Source: CBFHMJ01 sp965656875
GTDB taxonomy: Bacteria > Pseudomonadota > Gammaproteobacteria > Enterobacterales > Alteromonadaceae
Direction: 5' to 3'
Assembly: GCA_965656875.1 (NCBI GenBank)
Contig: CBFHMJ010000053.1
Location: 1-64,000 of the forward strand
Length of the DNA: 64,000 nt
The position numbers were made by a program, and so were the translations under genes. The stretch's first letter is position 1. Every line of letters starts with the position of its first letter. Under the pieces are notes generated by a model, which saw only the letters and a program-made list of their open reading frames with translations, was not told the DNA's origin and searched no databases. Below are positions 8,083 through 18,031 of this stretch, one piece after another.

Positions 8083-8356
8083 TGATAGTGCTCGATGGTT
8101 GGACCTTAAAAAATTGGGGGCGATTATCTGATTTTTTAAAGCAATAGTCTTGTAGTTTTAGAAGAAAAGCTGAATAAAGCGAGCGAAGCGGAAAAGTAAG
8201 TAGAATTTTGCGTCATGGCACAAACACCGATAATTATCCGTCTGCATTTGTTGGCCTTTGCTTGTCGTTAAATTTGGAAAAAATACCTGGAATGGGGTTG
8301 TGATTGTGGGCTATTTGGACTATTGTTTAGTGACCATATGGACTAACAGCCGGGAA

Positions 8357-8815
8357 ATGCTGATGACAACGGCCAAACTCAAGGCATTTAAACCACAACG
8401 GCAACATGCAAACAATTACTGGGTAGCACTGGGCATCGAAGACGAAAGTACCGGGCGCAGTGATGCTGTTCACAAAGGATTTGAACCGATGGTTTATAAC
8501 AGATTGATTGAACGTACTAACCTTTCTCAAAGCGAGTTTCATCGCGTTACACTCATCCCCGTCACCACCATAAAACGGCGGCTTAAAAACCAGGAACGTT
8601 TCAGCACGCACGAAAGCGATGCGATGTATCGCCTGGCCATGTTAGTGAAACTGGCAACTGATTTGTTTAATGATGAACAACAGGCGCTCGCCTGGATTCG
8701 CGAAGAGGTCTATGGCCTGGGCGGTAAACGGCCACTTGATATGGTGGCGACTACCGTCGATTTCGAAACCGTAAAGGATTTGATTGGTCGCATTGAACAC
8801 GGTGTGTTCTCTTAG
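8357..8815 (+). CDS. Antitoxin, Xre/MbcA/ParS family (DUF2384)
   Basis: About 150 residues. The N-terminal part is a helix-turn-helix region (LIERTNLSQSEFHRVTLIPVTTIKRRL) and the C-terminal part is the DUF2384 toxin-binding domain (AMLVKLATDLFNDEQQALAWIREEVYGLGGKRPLDM). The gene is followed after 34 nt by a RES-domain toxin gene, the standard arrangement for this toxin-antitoxin type. The antitoxin should neutralise the toxin and repress its own promoter. An upstream in-frame start (8258) would add 33 residues unlike the family, so ATG 8357 (or 8363) is preferred; ribosome sites are weak for all candidates. Confidence 0.88.
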   Translation: MLMTTAKLKAFKPQRQHANNYWVALGIEDESTGRSDAVHKGFEPMVYNRLIERTNLSQSEFHRVTLIPVTTIKRRLKNQERFSTHESDAMYRLAMLVKLATDLFNDEQQALAWIREEVYGLGGKRPLDMVATTVDFETVKDLIGRIEHGVFS

Positions 8816-8849
8816 CGTTAACAGATGCTTGAGATGGAGTCTTTTACGA

Positions 8850-9347
8850 ATGGAACTGTATCGTCTGACACAAAAGAAATTCTCGGCTGATCCGTTCAGC
8901 CCAATCGGCGCTAAACTTTACGGTGGCCGCTGGAATTCAAAAGGCACGGAAGCACTTTACTTTTCAGCCTCTGAATCGCTTTGCTCACTGGAAGTGCTGG
9001 CGCATATGAACCACGATCCCGGTATTATTGATTTGTATGATTTATACCGCATCACAATTCCTGATGAATTGATTGCTCAACTGGATGAAGAAGATTTACC
9101 AACAAGCTGGCGAGCGATTCCGGTGCATGAAAGCACGCAATTAATCGGGAATGAATTCCTGGCAAGCGGTGATGCTGGTTTTGCGGCATTACAAATCCCT
9201 TCCGTTATTTCACCGCGAGATTGCAATTATCTGGTGAATCCTCACCACCCTGCGGTTAAACAGTCTTTACTCTCCACTGAAAAACTCGACTTTTTATTCG
9301 ACCCTCGGATTTTTCGTTTTTCAACGTCTGAAGCCACAAGTGCCTGA
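8850..9347 (+). CDS. RES-domain toxin (NAD+-degrading)
   Basis: A 165-residue RES-family protein. The conserved residues are visible: Arg27 in GGRWN, Tyr37 in ALYFSA, Glu48 in LCSLEVL, and Ser118 in the IPSVISPRDCNYLVNP block. RES toxins resemble ADP-ribosyltransferases and destroy cellular NAD+ by phosphorolysis or hydrolysis, arresting growth. ATG 8850 is chosen because it starts the RES fold (MELYRL) and has GGAG about 10 nt upstream; an earlier start at 8784 would overlap the antitoxin gene. All key residues are intact, so the toxin looks functional. Confidence 0.9.
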   Translation: MELYRLTQKKFSADPFSPIGAKLYGGRWNSKGTEALYFSASESLCSLEVLAHMNHDPGIIDLYDLYRITIPDELIAQLDEEDLPTSWRAIPVHESTQLIGNEFLASGDAGFAALQIPSVISPRDCNYLVNPHHPAVKQSLLSTEKLDFLFDPRIFRFSTSEATSA

Positions 9348-9422
9348 AATAGTAAGCGCCTGAAACAATGCATTCCTGAAAAAATATATTCCTGAAAAAC
9401 AGTCTGTGCGAACTCAACAGAT

Positions 9423-9459
9423 AAAAACACCGGGTTGTGTTGAATAACAGCAACCCGGT
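9423..9459 (-). terminator. Rho-independent terminator
   Basis: A perfect 9-bp stem (ACCGGGTTG at 9429-9437 with CAACCCGGT at 9451-9459) has further pairing inside the loop (TGTT/AACA). Read on the minus strand it is followed by GTTTTTAT. It ends the transcript of the small regulator gene at 9479-9901. Confidence 0.8.
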
Positions 9460-9478
9460 CGGTGATTGTTCTGCGGAG

Positions 9479-9901
9479 TTATTCCCACATCAGCGCATTG
9501 TCTACCCAGCGAATTGACGCGGCCATCCAATACGCTGCGCCAAGAAATGCCATTAACATGCTGCTGCCCGGGCTGATAAACGACAGAGCCAGCCCGGTTA
9601 ATCCAACGCCTAACGCAATGAGTTCACATCGAATGGCTATGTTGCGTTTTCTCACTCCCCATAACCCTGCCCTGACCCATACCGGAACGGCTTTCCAGGC
9701 ATCTGATTCTTTTTCCAGTACGGTCATTTTTGCGGTAAGGCTGGCGACTTCAACATCAAAAACCGCTGCCAGTGATTTAAGGGTTTCCATGCTGGCTTTG
9801 TTGCCTGCTTCTATTCGTTGAATGGTGCGCAGGCTTACTCCTGAGATGGTCGCCAGATGCTCCTGCGACCAGTTATGTTTTAGTCGTAATGATTTGATCA
9901 T
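9479..9901 (-). CDS. Xre-family HTH protein with C-terminal two-helix membrane domain
   Basis: 140 residues from the ATG at 9901, which has AGGA 8 nt upstream; a start 11 codons earlier gives only a Gln-rich leader. Residues ~1-60 are a Cro/C1-type HTH (LRLKHNWSQEHLATISGVSLRTIQRIEAG). After a short linker comes VWVRAGLWGVRKRNIAIRC, then two hydrophobic segments and the end IRWVDNALMWE. A membrane-tethered regulator is plausible. The membrane part is homologous to the whole C-terminal half of the next gene. I do not recognise a named function. Confidence 0.75.
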   Translation of the reverse strand: MIKSLRLKHNWSQEHLATISGVSLRTIQRIEAGNKASMETLKSLAAVFDVEVASLTAKMTVLEKESDAWKAVPVWVRAGLWGVRKRNIAIRCELIALGVGLTGLALSFISPGSSMLMAFLGAAYWMAASIRWVDNALMWE

Positions 9902-10157
9902 GGTGTATTCCTGCTGTTGCTGTTTCTGGCTCAAAGCATGCCTGAAATTCAGGGTGACAACTACGACAGCACCCTGACATAAGCACGTAATGATAACGCA
10001 ACGCCCCCGTTACCGGGCTGCCAGGCGTGCTGTTATTCGTATTAGTTTAAATGTAACATATTGAATATAAACAATAATGTTTTTTCATTATTCAAGTTGG
10101 TTCAAGTGCTGCTGTTAATACTACTTTTTGGTTCATTGTCAGGCGGTCTGATTGCTG

Positions 10158-10508
10158 TCATAGCGGCTGACTGGTCCAGACTTGTTCATTATCCAACCAA
10201 CGTACCGCTACAGAGATTGACCACGCCGAGGCATAGAACGCCATCAGTAGTGAAAACTGGCCTTCACTGATGGCTGATATAAAACCCACTGAACCGGTTA
10301 AAACTGCGCATTGTTCGAGTCGAACAGCGGTTTGTCTGGATGAAACACCGGCTAAACTGTGTCTGACCCACCAGGGGGCTTTTTTCCAGTTGTCTTTCTG
10401 TTTATTCAGGTATGCGTTGCCTGGTTGATTCGGTGAAACCGGGGTTGTTAACGCGGGTGATTCAGGTTGTGTCTGTGTGTTGTTTCCATTCGAGAATTGT
10501 TTATTCAT
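10158..10508 (-). CDS. Small two-helix membrane protein, paralogue of the neighbouring HTH protein
   Basis: 116 residues from ATG 10508, preceded by a strong ribosome site (AGAGGAAAGG). The N-terminal ~50 residues are polar and Gln/Pro/Thr-rich. The rest (WWVRHSLAGVSSRQTAVRL, two hydrophobic helices, VRWLDNEQVW) aligns with the C-terminal half of the 9479-9901 product. It lacks any HTH. It may have arisen by duplication and could pair with the HTH protein in the membrane; this is inference from homology and adjacency. Function unknown. Confidence 0.7.
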   Translation of the reverse strand: MNKQFSNGNNTQTQPESPALTTPVSPNQPGNAYLNKQKDNWKKAPWWVRHSLAGVSSRQTAVRLEQCAVLTGSVGFISAISEGQFSLLMAFYASAWSISVAVRWLDNEQVWTSQPL

Positions 10509-11088
10509 TTGCCTTTCCTCTGAGTGGTGCATAAAAAGCCAGAAATTCGATACTGGTGTAAACAAAAGCTTTATCTTTGATGAATTTCGGTCACTAAAAA
10601 ACAAGACTCAGCGTGGCATGTTAATGGTACTGGCAGTGACGACATAGATCTGAAAACATGCCGAAAGAACACCGTAACCATCAGATTTCATTCAGCTATT
10701 GCATGAACTTTCTCGGCCAATCTGATGACAACCGCTGGCAAATCAACCACCTGTAATCAGCTGTTCATTCACCTTTACGTTTTTGCTTACACGAACCGTG
10801 GAAAATTAATTACCATTGATGAATAAAATGATTTAAATCAGTTTTTTGACACTCGCGTTCTTGTATATTTTGCGCGGGTAAAAAGCATCACTCCTGGCAT
10901 CATGAAACGTTGAACGAGTGGCCCCTGACCCGACGTGCAATGAACTCAAAAAATCATGGACCGTATTGACCGTTGAACATGGAATTTTTGTTCGCATTCA
11001 ATCGTTAAATACGCCCTACATTAAAACAATAAAACCGTATCTGAACGCCCGTCGGATTTTTAATCTTTGTCATAGAGGACGAACCACA
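10509..11088. other. Intergenic region upstream of the chemotaxis receptor gene
   Basis: I see no credible gene here. It must hold divergent promoters for the small membrane protein and the receptor. An inverted repeat (CATCAGATT at 10679-10687, AATCTGATG at 10719-10727) and a TTGACA at about 10847 are visible, but no well-spaced -10 box accompanies the latter. The 57 codons in frame ahead of the chosen receptor start do not resemble the family. Confidence 0.4.
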
Positions 11089-12720
11089 GTGAAAGACCTG
11101 ATTAATCATCTCAGCATCAAATACAAACTGGCTTTGCTCAGCCTGACAGCAATGTTCTGCTTTGCTGTTATTATTTTGGTGTCGTTAAACACACTTAAAC
11201 ACAATCTGGTTGAAGACCGAGGCGTTAAAAATAAACATCTGGTGGATTCTGCGGTAACCCTGGTAGAGCATTACTACAAGCAAGCAGAGCGCGGCGTGCT
11301 GTCTCATGACGATGCCAAACAACAGGCCATTGCAGCAATCCAGGCGATGAAGTACGACGGCAATGAGTATTTCTGGATCAATACGCTGGATTTCATCATG
11401 GTGAGCCATCCTAAATCATCGTTGATTGGCACCAATATCGAACATATTAAAGATCCTGAAGGTACGGCGTTATTCGTCGAAATGGTGAAAGTTGCCCGTG
11501 ATCGAGGTGAAGGCCAGGTCGCTTATATGTGGAATATGCCGGGTAAAGATGAACCCGTCGATAAAATCTCGTATGTGAAACTGTTCAGTGAATGGGGCTG
11601 GATTGTTGGCACCGGTATTTACATTGACGATGTAAACACGATTTTCTGGCAAAGTACTCAAACCTTACTCCTTACCGCTGCCGTGCTGGCGGCACTGACC
11701 ATCTGGTTATCCAGTGTTATCAGTTCAAATATCTATCGTCCTCTGGAAAAAATGCGCAATGTCATGTTGCACATGAGTACCACCAATGACCTAACCACCA
11801 CGCTAAAGGCGCGAGGTAAAGATGAGTTGGGTGATATTGGTCGTGTGTTCAATCAGATGATTACTGAATTCCGCAAAGTGCTGAGTCAGGTCGGATTATC
11901 ATCAGCGTCACTGGCAGCACAGGCTGAAGAGTTATCAGCCGTCACGGAACAAATCAACCAGGGCATGCATACGCAACGCGAAGATATCAACAATGTTGAT
12001 CGTGCAGCGTCAGAAATGACGGCAGCGATTAATGAGGTTGCCAGCAATACGCATATCACGCTGGACGCGACGCGTTCGGCAACCGATGAAACGAATCATT
12101 GTGTGTCTGTACTGGATGAAAGCGCGGCGTCGATTACCAATCTGGGCCAACGGGTTGAAGAGTCAGCCTCACGCATTGGCGACCTGAAAGAAGCCAGCGA
12201 AAACATTGGTGAAATCGTGTCAGTAATTCAGGGTATTGCTGAACAAACAAACCTTCTGGCACTGAATGCGGCGATTGAAGCAGCGCGTGCCGGTGAACAG
12301 GGTCGTGGTTTCGCGGTGGTTGCCGATGAAGTGAGAACGCTGGCAAGCAGAACACAAGAATCCACCAGTAATATTAAATCTGTGATTGAGTCTTTGCAGG
12401 CCGGTGTTGAGCGTTCAGTTCAGGATATGGCGGAATGTCAGGACCAGGCAGTAGCCAGCGTTGCGTTGTCACAGCAAGCCGAGGAATCAATCCTTCGCAT
12501 GCAACAAGGCATGATGCAAATCACCGACATGAATAACATGATCAGCAGTGCCACAGAAGAACAAAGCGCAACCACACTGGATGTTAAAACGCATATTGAT
12601 GAAATCAATCTGATGGCAGAACAAACCAGTGAGAGTGCAGCGCATACGGCTCAATCGAGTGTCAGTCTGGCTAGTATGGCCGCAGAACTGAACGATATGA
12701 TCACAAAATTCCGCGTCTAA
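11089..12720 (+). CDS. Methyl-accepting chemotaxis protein with sCache_2 sensor domain
   Basis: About 543 residues from a GTG at 11089, chosen because AGAGGA lies ~9 nt upstream and the protein then starts just before the first membrane helix ([17 protein letters not shown]). The periplasmic part is a single Cache_2 domain ([20 protein letters not shown] ... [14 protein letters not shown]). The second helix ([15 protein letters not shown]), a HAMP domain and a signalling domain follow. The latter has the hairpin tip [34 protein letters not shown], which contacts CheA and CheW. Cache_2 receptors often sense small organic acids, but the ligand cannot be read here. No other che genes are near. 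Confidence 0.93.
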   Translation: MKDLINHLSIKYKLALLSLTAMFCFAVIILVSLNTLKHNLVEDRGVKNKHLVDSAVTLVEHYYKQAERGVLSHDDAKQQAIAAIQAMKYDGNEYFWINTLDFIMVSHPKSSLIGTNIEHIKDPEGTALFVEMVKVARDRGEGQVAYMWNMPGKDEPVDKISYVKLFSEWGWIVGTGIYIDDVNTIFWQSTQTLLLTAAVLAALTIWLSSVISSNIYRPLEKMRNVMLHMSTTNDLTTTLKARGKDELGDIGRVFNQMITEFRKVLSQVGLSSASLAAQAEELSAVTEQINQGMHTQREDINNVDRAASEMTAAINEVASNTHITLDATRSATDETNHCVSVLDESAASITNLGQRVEESASRIGDLKEASENIGEIVSVIQGIAEQTNLLALNAAIEAARAGEQGRGFAVVADEVRTLASRTQESTSNIKSVIESLQAGVERSVQDMAECQDQAVASVALSQQAEESILRMQQGMMQITDMNNMISSATEEQSATTLDVKTHIDEINLMAEQTSESAAHTAQSSVSLASMAAELNDMITKFRV

Positions 12721-12732
12721 TCTGCAATATTT

Positions 12733-12762
12733 ACATAGGTGGTCCAGTCGGACCACTTATGT
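12733..12762 (+). terminator. Hairpin after the chemotaxis receptor gene
   Basis: A 13-bp stem (ACATAGGTGGTCC with GGACCACTTATGT, one G-U pair) and a 4-nt loop sit 12 nt after the stop. No T-run follows, so it may protect the mRNA end or terminate weakly rather than be a classical intrinsic terminator. Confidence 0.5.
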
Positions 12763-12926
12763 AGACCACTTCCGTTTCAGCCATCGCTCATTAAATCTCG
12801 TCTGTGAACTATCCGTTGGGTGTTACTTGTATCATGTCAGTTTATTGCATGAGTTCTCTGATAAGAATACGAGTATCTGGTAACACGCAGCTGAGAATCC
12901 GGTTCAGTTATTCATGATTGCTCAGA

Positions 12927-15900
12927 TTAGTTGTCCAGATAGTCTGCGAATGCTCGTCGGGTCTGTTTAACAATGCGATAGCCGGTTTGCCAGTCTGGTA
13001 CCTGGCCTTGCTCCCACTGTTCCAACCCTTGCCGACAAAACTCTCTCAGGGCTTTCATACCAAAATTACCCGCGGTGCCTGCATAGGTGTGAAGCTGTTG
13101 TCTGATCGTGTCTGCCTGACTGTCGTCGATGTCTGCCCTGTCTGTCACTGAGAGGGTTGCTTCGTCCATAGCACGAAAAAACGCAGCGGCTTCGTCAAGT
13201 CGGATCAGCAATCGTTCTGTCAGAGCGTGGAACGCACTATCCTGTTCCGTATCAGCGCCTGGGGTTTGCTGGCGATAGCCGTCAAGGTGAGCCGTATCAA
13301 TGATCAGTTGCTTCGAGGTTGTCGCCTGCCCTGCTTTGTCAGTCCGTGTTTTATCAGTCTGAACTTTGTCAGTCTGAGCCAGGTCAGTTTCATCAGGCGG
13401 GTCTTGCGGTGATTCGGTCGCTGATGCTTGTATCAAGGCCATTAAGCGTGTCATATCCAGCGGTTTTTCCAGTACGCCATCCAGACCGACGCCTGAAACA
13501 CGTTGCTCTGTGTCCGTGGTTAAGACGGCGGTTAATGCAATAATTTTTGCCTGTTCGGGTAACTGGCGACGGAGTTGCACCGCGAGTTGCAGACTGTCTA
13601 TATCGGGCAAGTGAAGATCGAGCAACACCAGATCAAACACGCCTCGGGTTTTAGAGAGGTTCAACGCCTGAATCGCATCAAATCCGGTCGAGGCTGCTTC
13701 AACATTGAAATGAGCGTCCAGTAACAGGTTTCGGGTGTATGTTTGATCGATCGCTGAATCTTCCACCAGCAATACCCGGCCAGACTTGCCATGTTTCGCC
13801 TGTTTGTCGTGTTGTTTATAAGTCCTGGCTGTCGCCGCTTCCTGCGCCAGGTGGCGCTGGCCTTCGGTATGTTGCGGTAAGGTCAGAACAAATTCACTGC
13901 CAACACCGGGTTCCGAGGTTACTGCAATCGTACCGCCGTGGGCTTTAATCACATTGTCACAAAACGCCAGCCCAAGGCCGTTTGCGTCGGGTTGATGATC
14001 AGGGGATTCACTGTAAAACGGGGTGAAAATCTTGCGTTTAATATCGTCGCTCATGCCAACCCCGTAATCGCGCACAGTCAGGAAAACACGGTCTTTATCA
14101 CAAGTGACGGTGACATCTACCGAGGTGTGTTTATCACTGAATTTAATGGCGTTGGAGAGTAAATTAACCAGCACCCTCACCAGATAGCGCTCATCGGCAT
14201 ATATCGCCTGGTCGGCGGCAACAACCCGGTTTAGTTGTATGGCTTTTGCAGTGAATTCAGCGTGCAGAATATCCGCAGCCTGACCGATCAGAGCATCCGC
14301 TGAATGCCAGTGAGCCTGCAATGTTAACTGGCCTTCGAGGTTTCGTTCTATATCCAGCACATTAGCAATCAGGCGTTTCATTTGTTCTACGCTGATTTTT
14401 ACCAGTGAAGTCCACTGACCGGATTGTTCAGTCAGCCCATAATCAATGGCATTGAGGGGGGTTTTCAGATCATGAAGAATAAAACTTTGCATCCGCTGCT
14501 TATAATCAGTCAGTCGCTTTAACTGATCATTCTGTTCAGATAACGCCTCATTTTGCTGATGGATTTGCAGGGTTCTTCTGGCGACTTCGGCTTCAAGCCA
14601 CAGCGCCCGTTTTTCCTGTGCTTGCTGGTATTTATGACGGCTCCAGAACAACATGCCGATAAGCCATGCGGCGATCAGCAAATAGGCCACATAAGCGTAA
14701 GTGCTTTGCCAGATGGGCGGCGCAACGTCTATATGCAGTTTGCGATCAGAGACTTGCCATTCACCGTCATCATTGGTCGTCTGAATTGCCAGGGTATAAC
14801 GACCCGGATCGAGATTGGTGTAGGTTATCAGCCGGTTATCACTGCGACGTTCCCGCCATTCATCATCATAACCATCCAGTTTTACCCGAAAAGTCATCGA
14901 ATCCGGGTAACGAAAGTCGCTACCAGATAACAACAGTGAAAATTCGTGATCAGGATAGGACAGTGAAACGGTATCCAGATAATCGACGCCAGGCAAACTA
15001 TGGCGGTGATCCAGCCTGTCGTTGCCACGCCAGAAGTGAGTGATTAATACATGGTGTTGCTGTGACATGGTCATCAGTGCTTTGGCGTCAAACCGGGTAA
15101 TGCCGTTAATCGTGCCGAAATAGAGCTGTCCGTCAGCGCCTTTACTGAACACGCCCGAGTTAAATTCGTCGGACGAAATACCGTGTGTCATGTAGTAATT
15201 TTTGAATCGTTGAGTCGCGGGTGAAAAGCGGCTTAATCCCTGATTAGTACCCAGCCACAAATTACCCAGTTCATCATTCATCACGCTGTATACAATGTCA
15301 TTAGATAAACCGTGCTGAGTGGTAAACACTTCGCTTTGACCGGTGAAGCGATTAAACCGAACGAGGCCGCTACGGGTCGCTATCCAGAGAATATCGCCGT
15401 CTACCTGGCTACTGTAAACACTGGTTGCTGGTACTTTTACCGTGCTGGCGGGCGATGGGCCAAAACGTTCTACGATTTTAACGGTTTCAACATCGCCAGA
15501 TTCATCCAGCGTTATCGACATTAAACCGCGGTAGCTACTCAGCCAGAGCACGCCGTCGTTGTCTTGCGTAGTGTGGCGGAAGTATCGCCAGGGCAACTTC
15601 TGCTGTTTACCGACAACGCGCTGTAACGATGATTGACCCGGCGTTTTGCGATACAAACCACGGCCCCAGGTACTGACCCAAATCGTGCCGTTAGTGTCTT
15701 CAAAGGAATGAGAAATGGCTTGTTTCAGGGATTTATCAGGCAACTGGTAACGCTTACAACGTCGAGTGTTCTCCTGCCATTCAATCAAACCCTGGCGGGT
15801 GCTCAGCCAAAAAGTGCCATCCCGGCTTTGAGCGATATGACCAACTGTATTACTGGCAGTGAGAAATTCACAACCTGTAGCCGGGGCGTAAGCAACCCCT

Positions 15901-17087
15901 CGTTCGTCCATTCGCATTAGCAAACCGTCCGATGAAAACCAGGTATTTCCGGCTTGATCGTTAAACACGCCAATAATATTGCGTTGTGGGGCGTGTTCGC
16001 TGTCTAAGGGTAAGCGACTGAACTGAAATTGCCCCGGATCGAGTTGATAAACGCCTTTTCCGACGGTGCCGATCCAGAGTAACCCGGCATTATCAACCAG
16101 AATGGCTGACAACGCCGCTTTGGCAGAACTGGCATTTAATTGTCGCAGCACGATGCGGTCAACGGTGAGTGAGTCGGGAGAGACGCGAAGTAAAAATCCT
16201 TGTGATGTAGTTAGCCAGATATTGCCTGATGGCCCTTCCGCGATATCGGTAATGGTCCATTCGTCGGCTATTCCAGGGACTTTATTAAACACGCCGTGTT
16301 GAAGCAGATATAAACCGGATTCGTGAGCAAGCCAGAGCTGTTGCTGTGATTGCTGCTCGGACACCAGCCAGTGACTGGTTTTACCGGATTGAAAACCATC
16401 AACCGGTACTGGTTGAAACATGAGTTGATCGTAGGACACTGACGCATTGGTTTTAAACACGCCATCACTGGTCGCCAGCCAGGTATTGCCATTAAATGAG
16501 GTGATGGCGTAAACGGATTTTGCGGGTAATCGGTAAGTTGATTGTCGGTTGTTGTAGGTCGCCTGTTCGTCGGTAGCCAGTTCATGGACAGTCAGACCGC
16601 TGGAATAATAACCGACCCAGAGCCTTGACTGATCATCCAGATGCAAACTGCGTACAGATCCAATTCGCTTTGGCGTCAACGCGGGATTGTCCGGATGATT
16701 AAACACACCGTCCTTCAGGGACAGGTAGTTAACACCGATTTTATCCAGTCCAATCCACAGATCCTGTTCATCACCGGCCAGCAGCGTGAAAATATAGCCG
16801 TATTCTATTTGATTTCGAATTCCCGCAGCCGACCGATACGCATCAAAGTGATAACCATCAAAACGATTCAGACCATCTTCTGTGGCTAACCAGATAAAGC
16901 CGTTTTCGTCCTGCACCAGGTCATTAATTGATGACTGAGACAAACCGTGATGATAATCGAACTGTTTGACGTAAGCGGTTATCACCTTGTCAAACGATGC
17001 ATCGGCGGCTTTACTCGCCAGGCTGGTTAACATCAGGGTTAACAGGGCAACTAACTGAATTATTACGATATAAGTAAAACGACTCAT
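12927..17087 (-). CDS. Two-component-propeller hybrid histidine kinase with receiver and HPt domains
   Basis: About 1386 residues. A signal/anchor segment (IVIIQLVALLTLMLT) precedes a periplasmic region to ~residue 790. This holds many two-component regulator propeller repeats (GFIWLATEDGLNRFDG, GLLWIGTVGKGVYQLD, GNLWLGTNQGLSRF) and a Y_Y_Y domain. A membrane helix (~797-815), coiled linker and HisKA follow (His ~872 in ILHDLKTPLNA). Then come HATPase_c (NLLSNAIKF, DYGVGM, GLGLAF), a receiver (Asp ~1157 in LVLLDLHLPD, Lys in EKP) and a terminal HPt-like domain (His ~1333 in LHTYAGTAGNFGM). It should run a His-Asp-His relay to the divergent OmpR-type regulator at 17318. The linker after the receiver has repeated TDK units. 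Start ATG 17087 is inferred from the signal segment; no good ribosome site is visible, and 17150 is possible. Confidence 0.9.
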   Translation of the reverse strand: MSRFTYIVIIQLVALLTLMLTSLASKAADASFDKVITAYVKQFDYHHGLSQSSINDLVQDENGFIWLATEDGLNRFDGYHFDAYRSAAGIRNQIEYGYIFTLLAGDEQDLWIGLDKIGVNYLSLKDGVFNHPDNPALTPKRIGSVRSLHLDDQSRLWVGYYSSGLTVHELATDEQATYNNRQSTYRLPAKSVYAITSFNGNTWLATSDGVFKTNASVSYDQLMFQPVPVDGFQSGKTSHWLVSEQQSQQQLWLAHESGLYLLQHGVFNKVPGIADEWTITDIAEGPSGNIWLTTSQGFLLRVSPDSLTVDRIVLRQLNASSAKAALSAILVDNAGLLWIGTVGKGVYQLDPGQFQFSRLPLDSEHAPQRNIIGVFNDQAGNTWFSSDGLLMRMDERGVAYAPATGCEFLTASNTVGHIAQSRDGTFWLSTRQGLIEWQENTRRCKRYQLPDKSLKQAISHSFEDTNGTIWVSTWGRGLYRKTPGQSSLQRVVGKQQKLPWRYFRHTTQDNDGVLWLSSYRGLMSITLDESGDVETVKIVERFGPSPASTVKVPATSVYSSQVDGDILWIATRSGLVRFNRFTGQSEVFTTQHGLSNDIVYSVMNDELGNLWLGTNQGLSRFSPATQRFKNYYMTHGISSDEFNSGVFSKGADGQLYFGTINGITRFDAKALMTMSQQHHVLITHFWRGNDRLDHRHSLPGVDYLDTVSLSYPDHEFSLLLSGSDFRYPDSMTFRVKLDGYDDEWRERRSDNRLITYTNLDPGRYTLAIQTTNDDGEWQVSDRKLHIDVAPPIWQSTYAYVAYLLIAAWLIGMLFWSRHKYQQAQEKRALWLEAEVARRTLQIHQQNEALSEQNDQLKRLTDYKQRMQSFILHDLKTPLNAIDYGLTEQSGQWTSLVKISVEQMKRLIANVLDIERNLEGQLTLQAHWHSADALIGQAADILHAEFTAKAIQLNRVVAADQAIYADERYLVRVLVNLLSNAIKFSDKHTSVDVTVTCDKDRVFLTVRDYGVGMSDDIKRKIFTPFYSESPDHQPDANGLGLAFCDNVIKAHGGTIAVTSEPGVGSEFVLTLPQHTEGQRHLAQEAATARTYKQHDKQAKHGKSGRVLLVEDSAIDQTYTRNLLLDAHFNVEAASTGFDAIQALNLSKTRGVFDLVLLDLHLPDIDSLQLAVQLRRQLPEQAKIIALTAVLTTDTEQRVSGVGLDGVLEKPLDMTRLMALIQASATESPQDPPDETDLAQTDKVQTDKTRTDKAGQATTSKQLIIDTAHLDGYRQQTPGADTEQDSAFHALTERLLIRLDEAAAFFRAMDEATLSVTDRADIDDSQADTIRQQLHTYAGTAGNFGMKALREFCRQGLEQWEQGQVPDWQTGYRIVKQTRRAFADYLDN

Positions 17088-17317
17088 TACAGCGACTACA
17101 TTAACCTCTACATCAATTCTTAGCGGCTTATCACCTGACATACCGGTCATCTGACATTAAAAATGCTGATAACCCTTACTTTTTTACAGGTACTTGTTAA
17201 CAAGTACTCCATAAGCCGAAGAAAAAAATCTACACTACCCATCAGCGACATTTATTCGCATCACAGCACCACGACCTGAAACGTCATCAGCGCTGGTATT
17301 AACTTAGTCGGAGCGCC

Positions 17318-18031
17318 ATGAAAGATAATCAATCAACGACACACATCTTCATCATCGAAGACGATGAAATCATGTTTCACGGACTTGAACTGCTCTTGTC
17401 CGGCCAGGGTTACCGCGTCAGCGGTGCGCATTCCGGCGAAACGGCGATTTCTGCGATTAACACACTGCAAACTTCATCAACCCCCATCGATTTACTGATC
17501 TGCGACTGGCGACTACCGGATATGACCGGACCAGACATCGTTCGTCGGCTCCGGTTACAACACAATTTCGGTATCATCATGTTTACCGAAATGAATGAAG
17601 ATGCCGACAAAGTGACTGGCTTTCATGCGGGCATCGACGATTATGTTGTTAAAGGCACATCCCCTCAGGAGCTGTTGTTACGCATCAAGGCGCTGCTGCG
17701 ACGAACACCCGGTCAGCAAGACACGGTATCGCCCGTTCTCAGGTTTTCAGATTTTCGCTTTGACCCGGACAAACGGGAAGTTCGACTCCCCACTCATCGT
17801 AAAATCTCGTTAACCGAAGGGGAATCCAGTGTATTACACACGCTGTGCCTGGCTAAAGGGGAAATTATGGACCGACAAACACTGGCCAGTCGCTGCGGCC
17901 TGTCTTCCCCTCAATCTCAAAGCCGTACCATAGACGTGCTTATTTCCCGTTTGCGACGAAAATTACACCATTCTGACGAAAACCCGGTGATATTGTCGTT
18001 CAGAAGCAAAGGGTATCTGCTAATTCATTGA
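17318..18031 (+). CDS. Response regulator, OmpR/PhoB family
   Basis: 237 residues. An N-terminal receiver has acidic residues in FIIEDDE, the phospho-acceptor Asp in LLICDWRLPDMTG, and the conserved Lys in DDYVVKGTSP. A C-terminal winged-helix DNA-binding domain follows (ISLTEGESSVLHTLCLAKGEIMDRQTLASRCG ... RTIDVLISRLRRKLHHS ... RSKGYLL). ATG 17318 has GGAG just upstream. It is divergent from the large hybrid kinase, with a ~230-bp shared intergenic region, so the two probably form one system. Target genes are unknown. The GTSP after the receiver Lys replaces the more usual KPF. Confidence 0.92.
   Translation: MKDNQSTTHIFIIEDDEIMFHGLELLLSGQGYRVSGAHSGETAISAINTLQTSSTPIDLLICDWRLPDMTGPDIVRRLRLQHNFGIIMFTEMNEDADKVTGFHAGIDDYVVKGTSPQELLLRIKALLRRTPGQQDTVSPVLRFSDFRFDPDKREVRLPTHRKISLTEGESSVLHTLCLAKGEIMDRQTLASRCGLSSPQSQSRTIDVLISRLRRKLHHSDENPVILSFRSKGYLLIH

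Noticed and set aside
10061..10270. Hydrophobic 69-codon frame on the plus strand
   Set aside because: Its second half is antisense to the better supported gene 10158-10508, and it has no clear ribosome site.
10918..11088. 57-residue N-terminal extension of the chemotaxis receptor
   Set aside because: It does not resemble receptor N-termini; GTG 11089 has AGAGGA upstream and puts the first membrane helix at the usual place.
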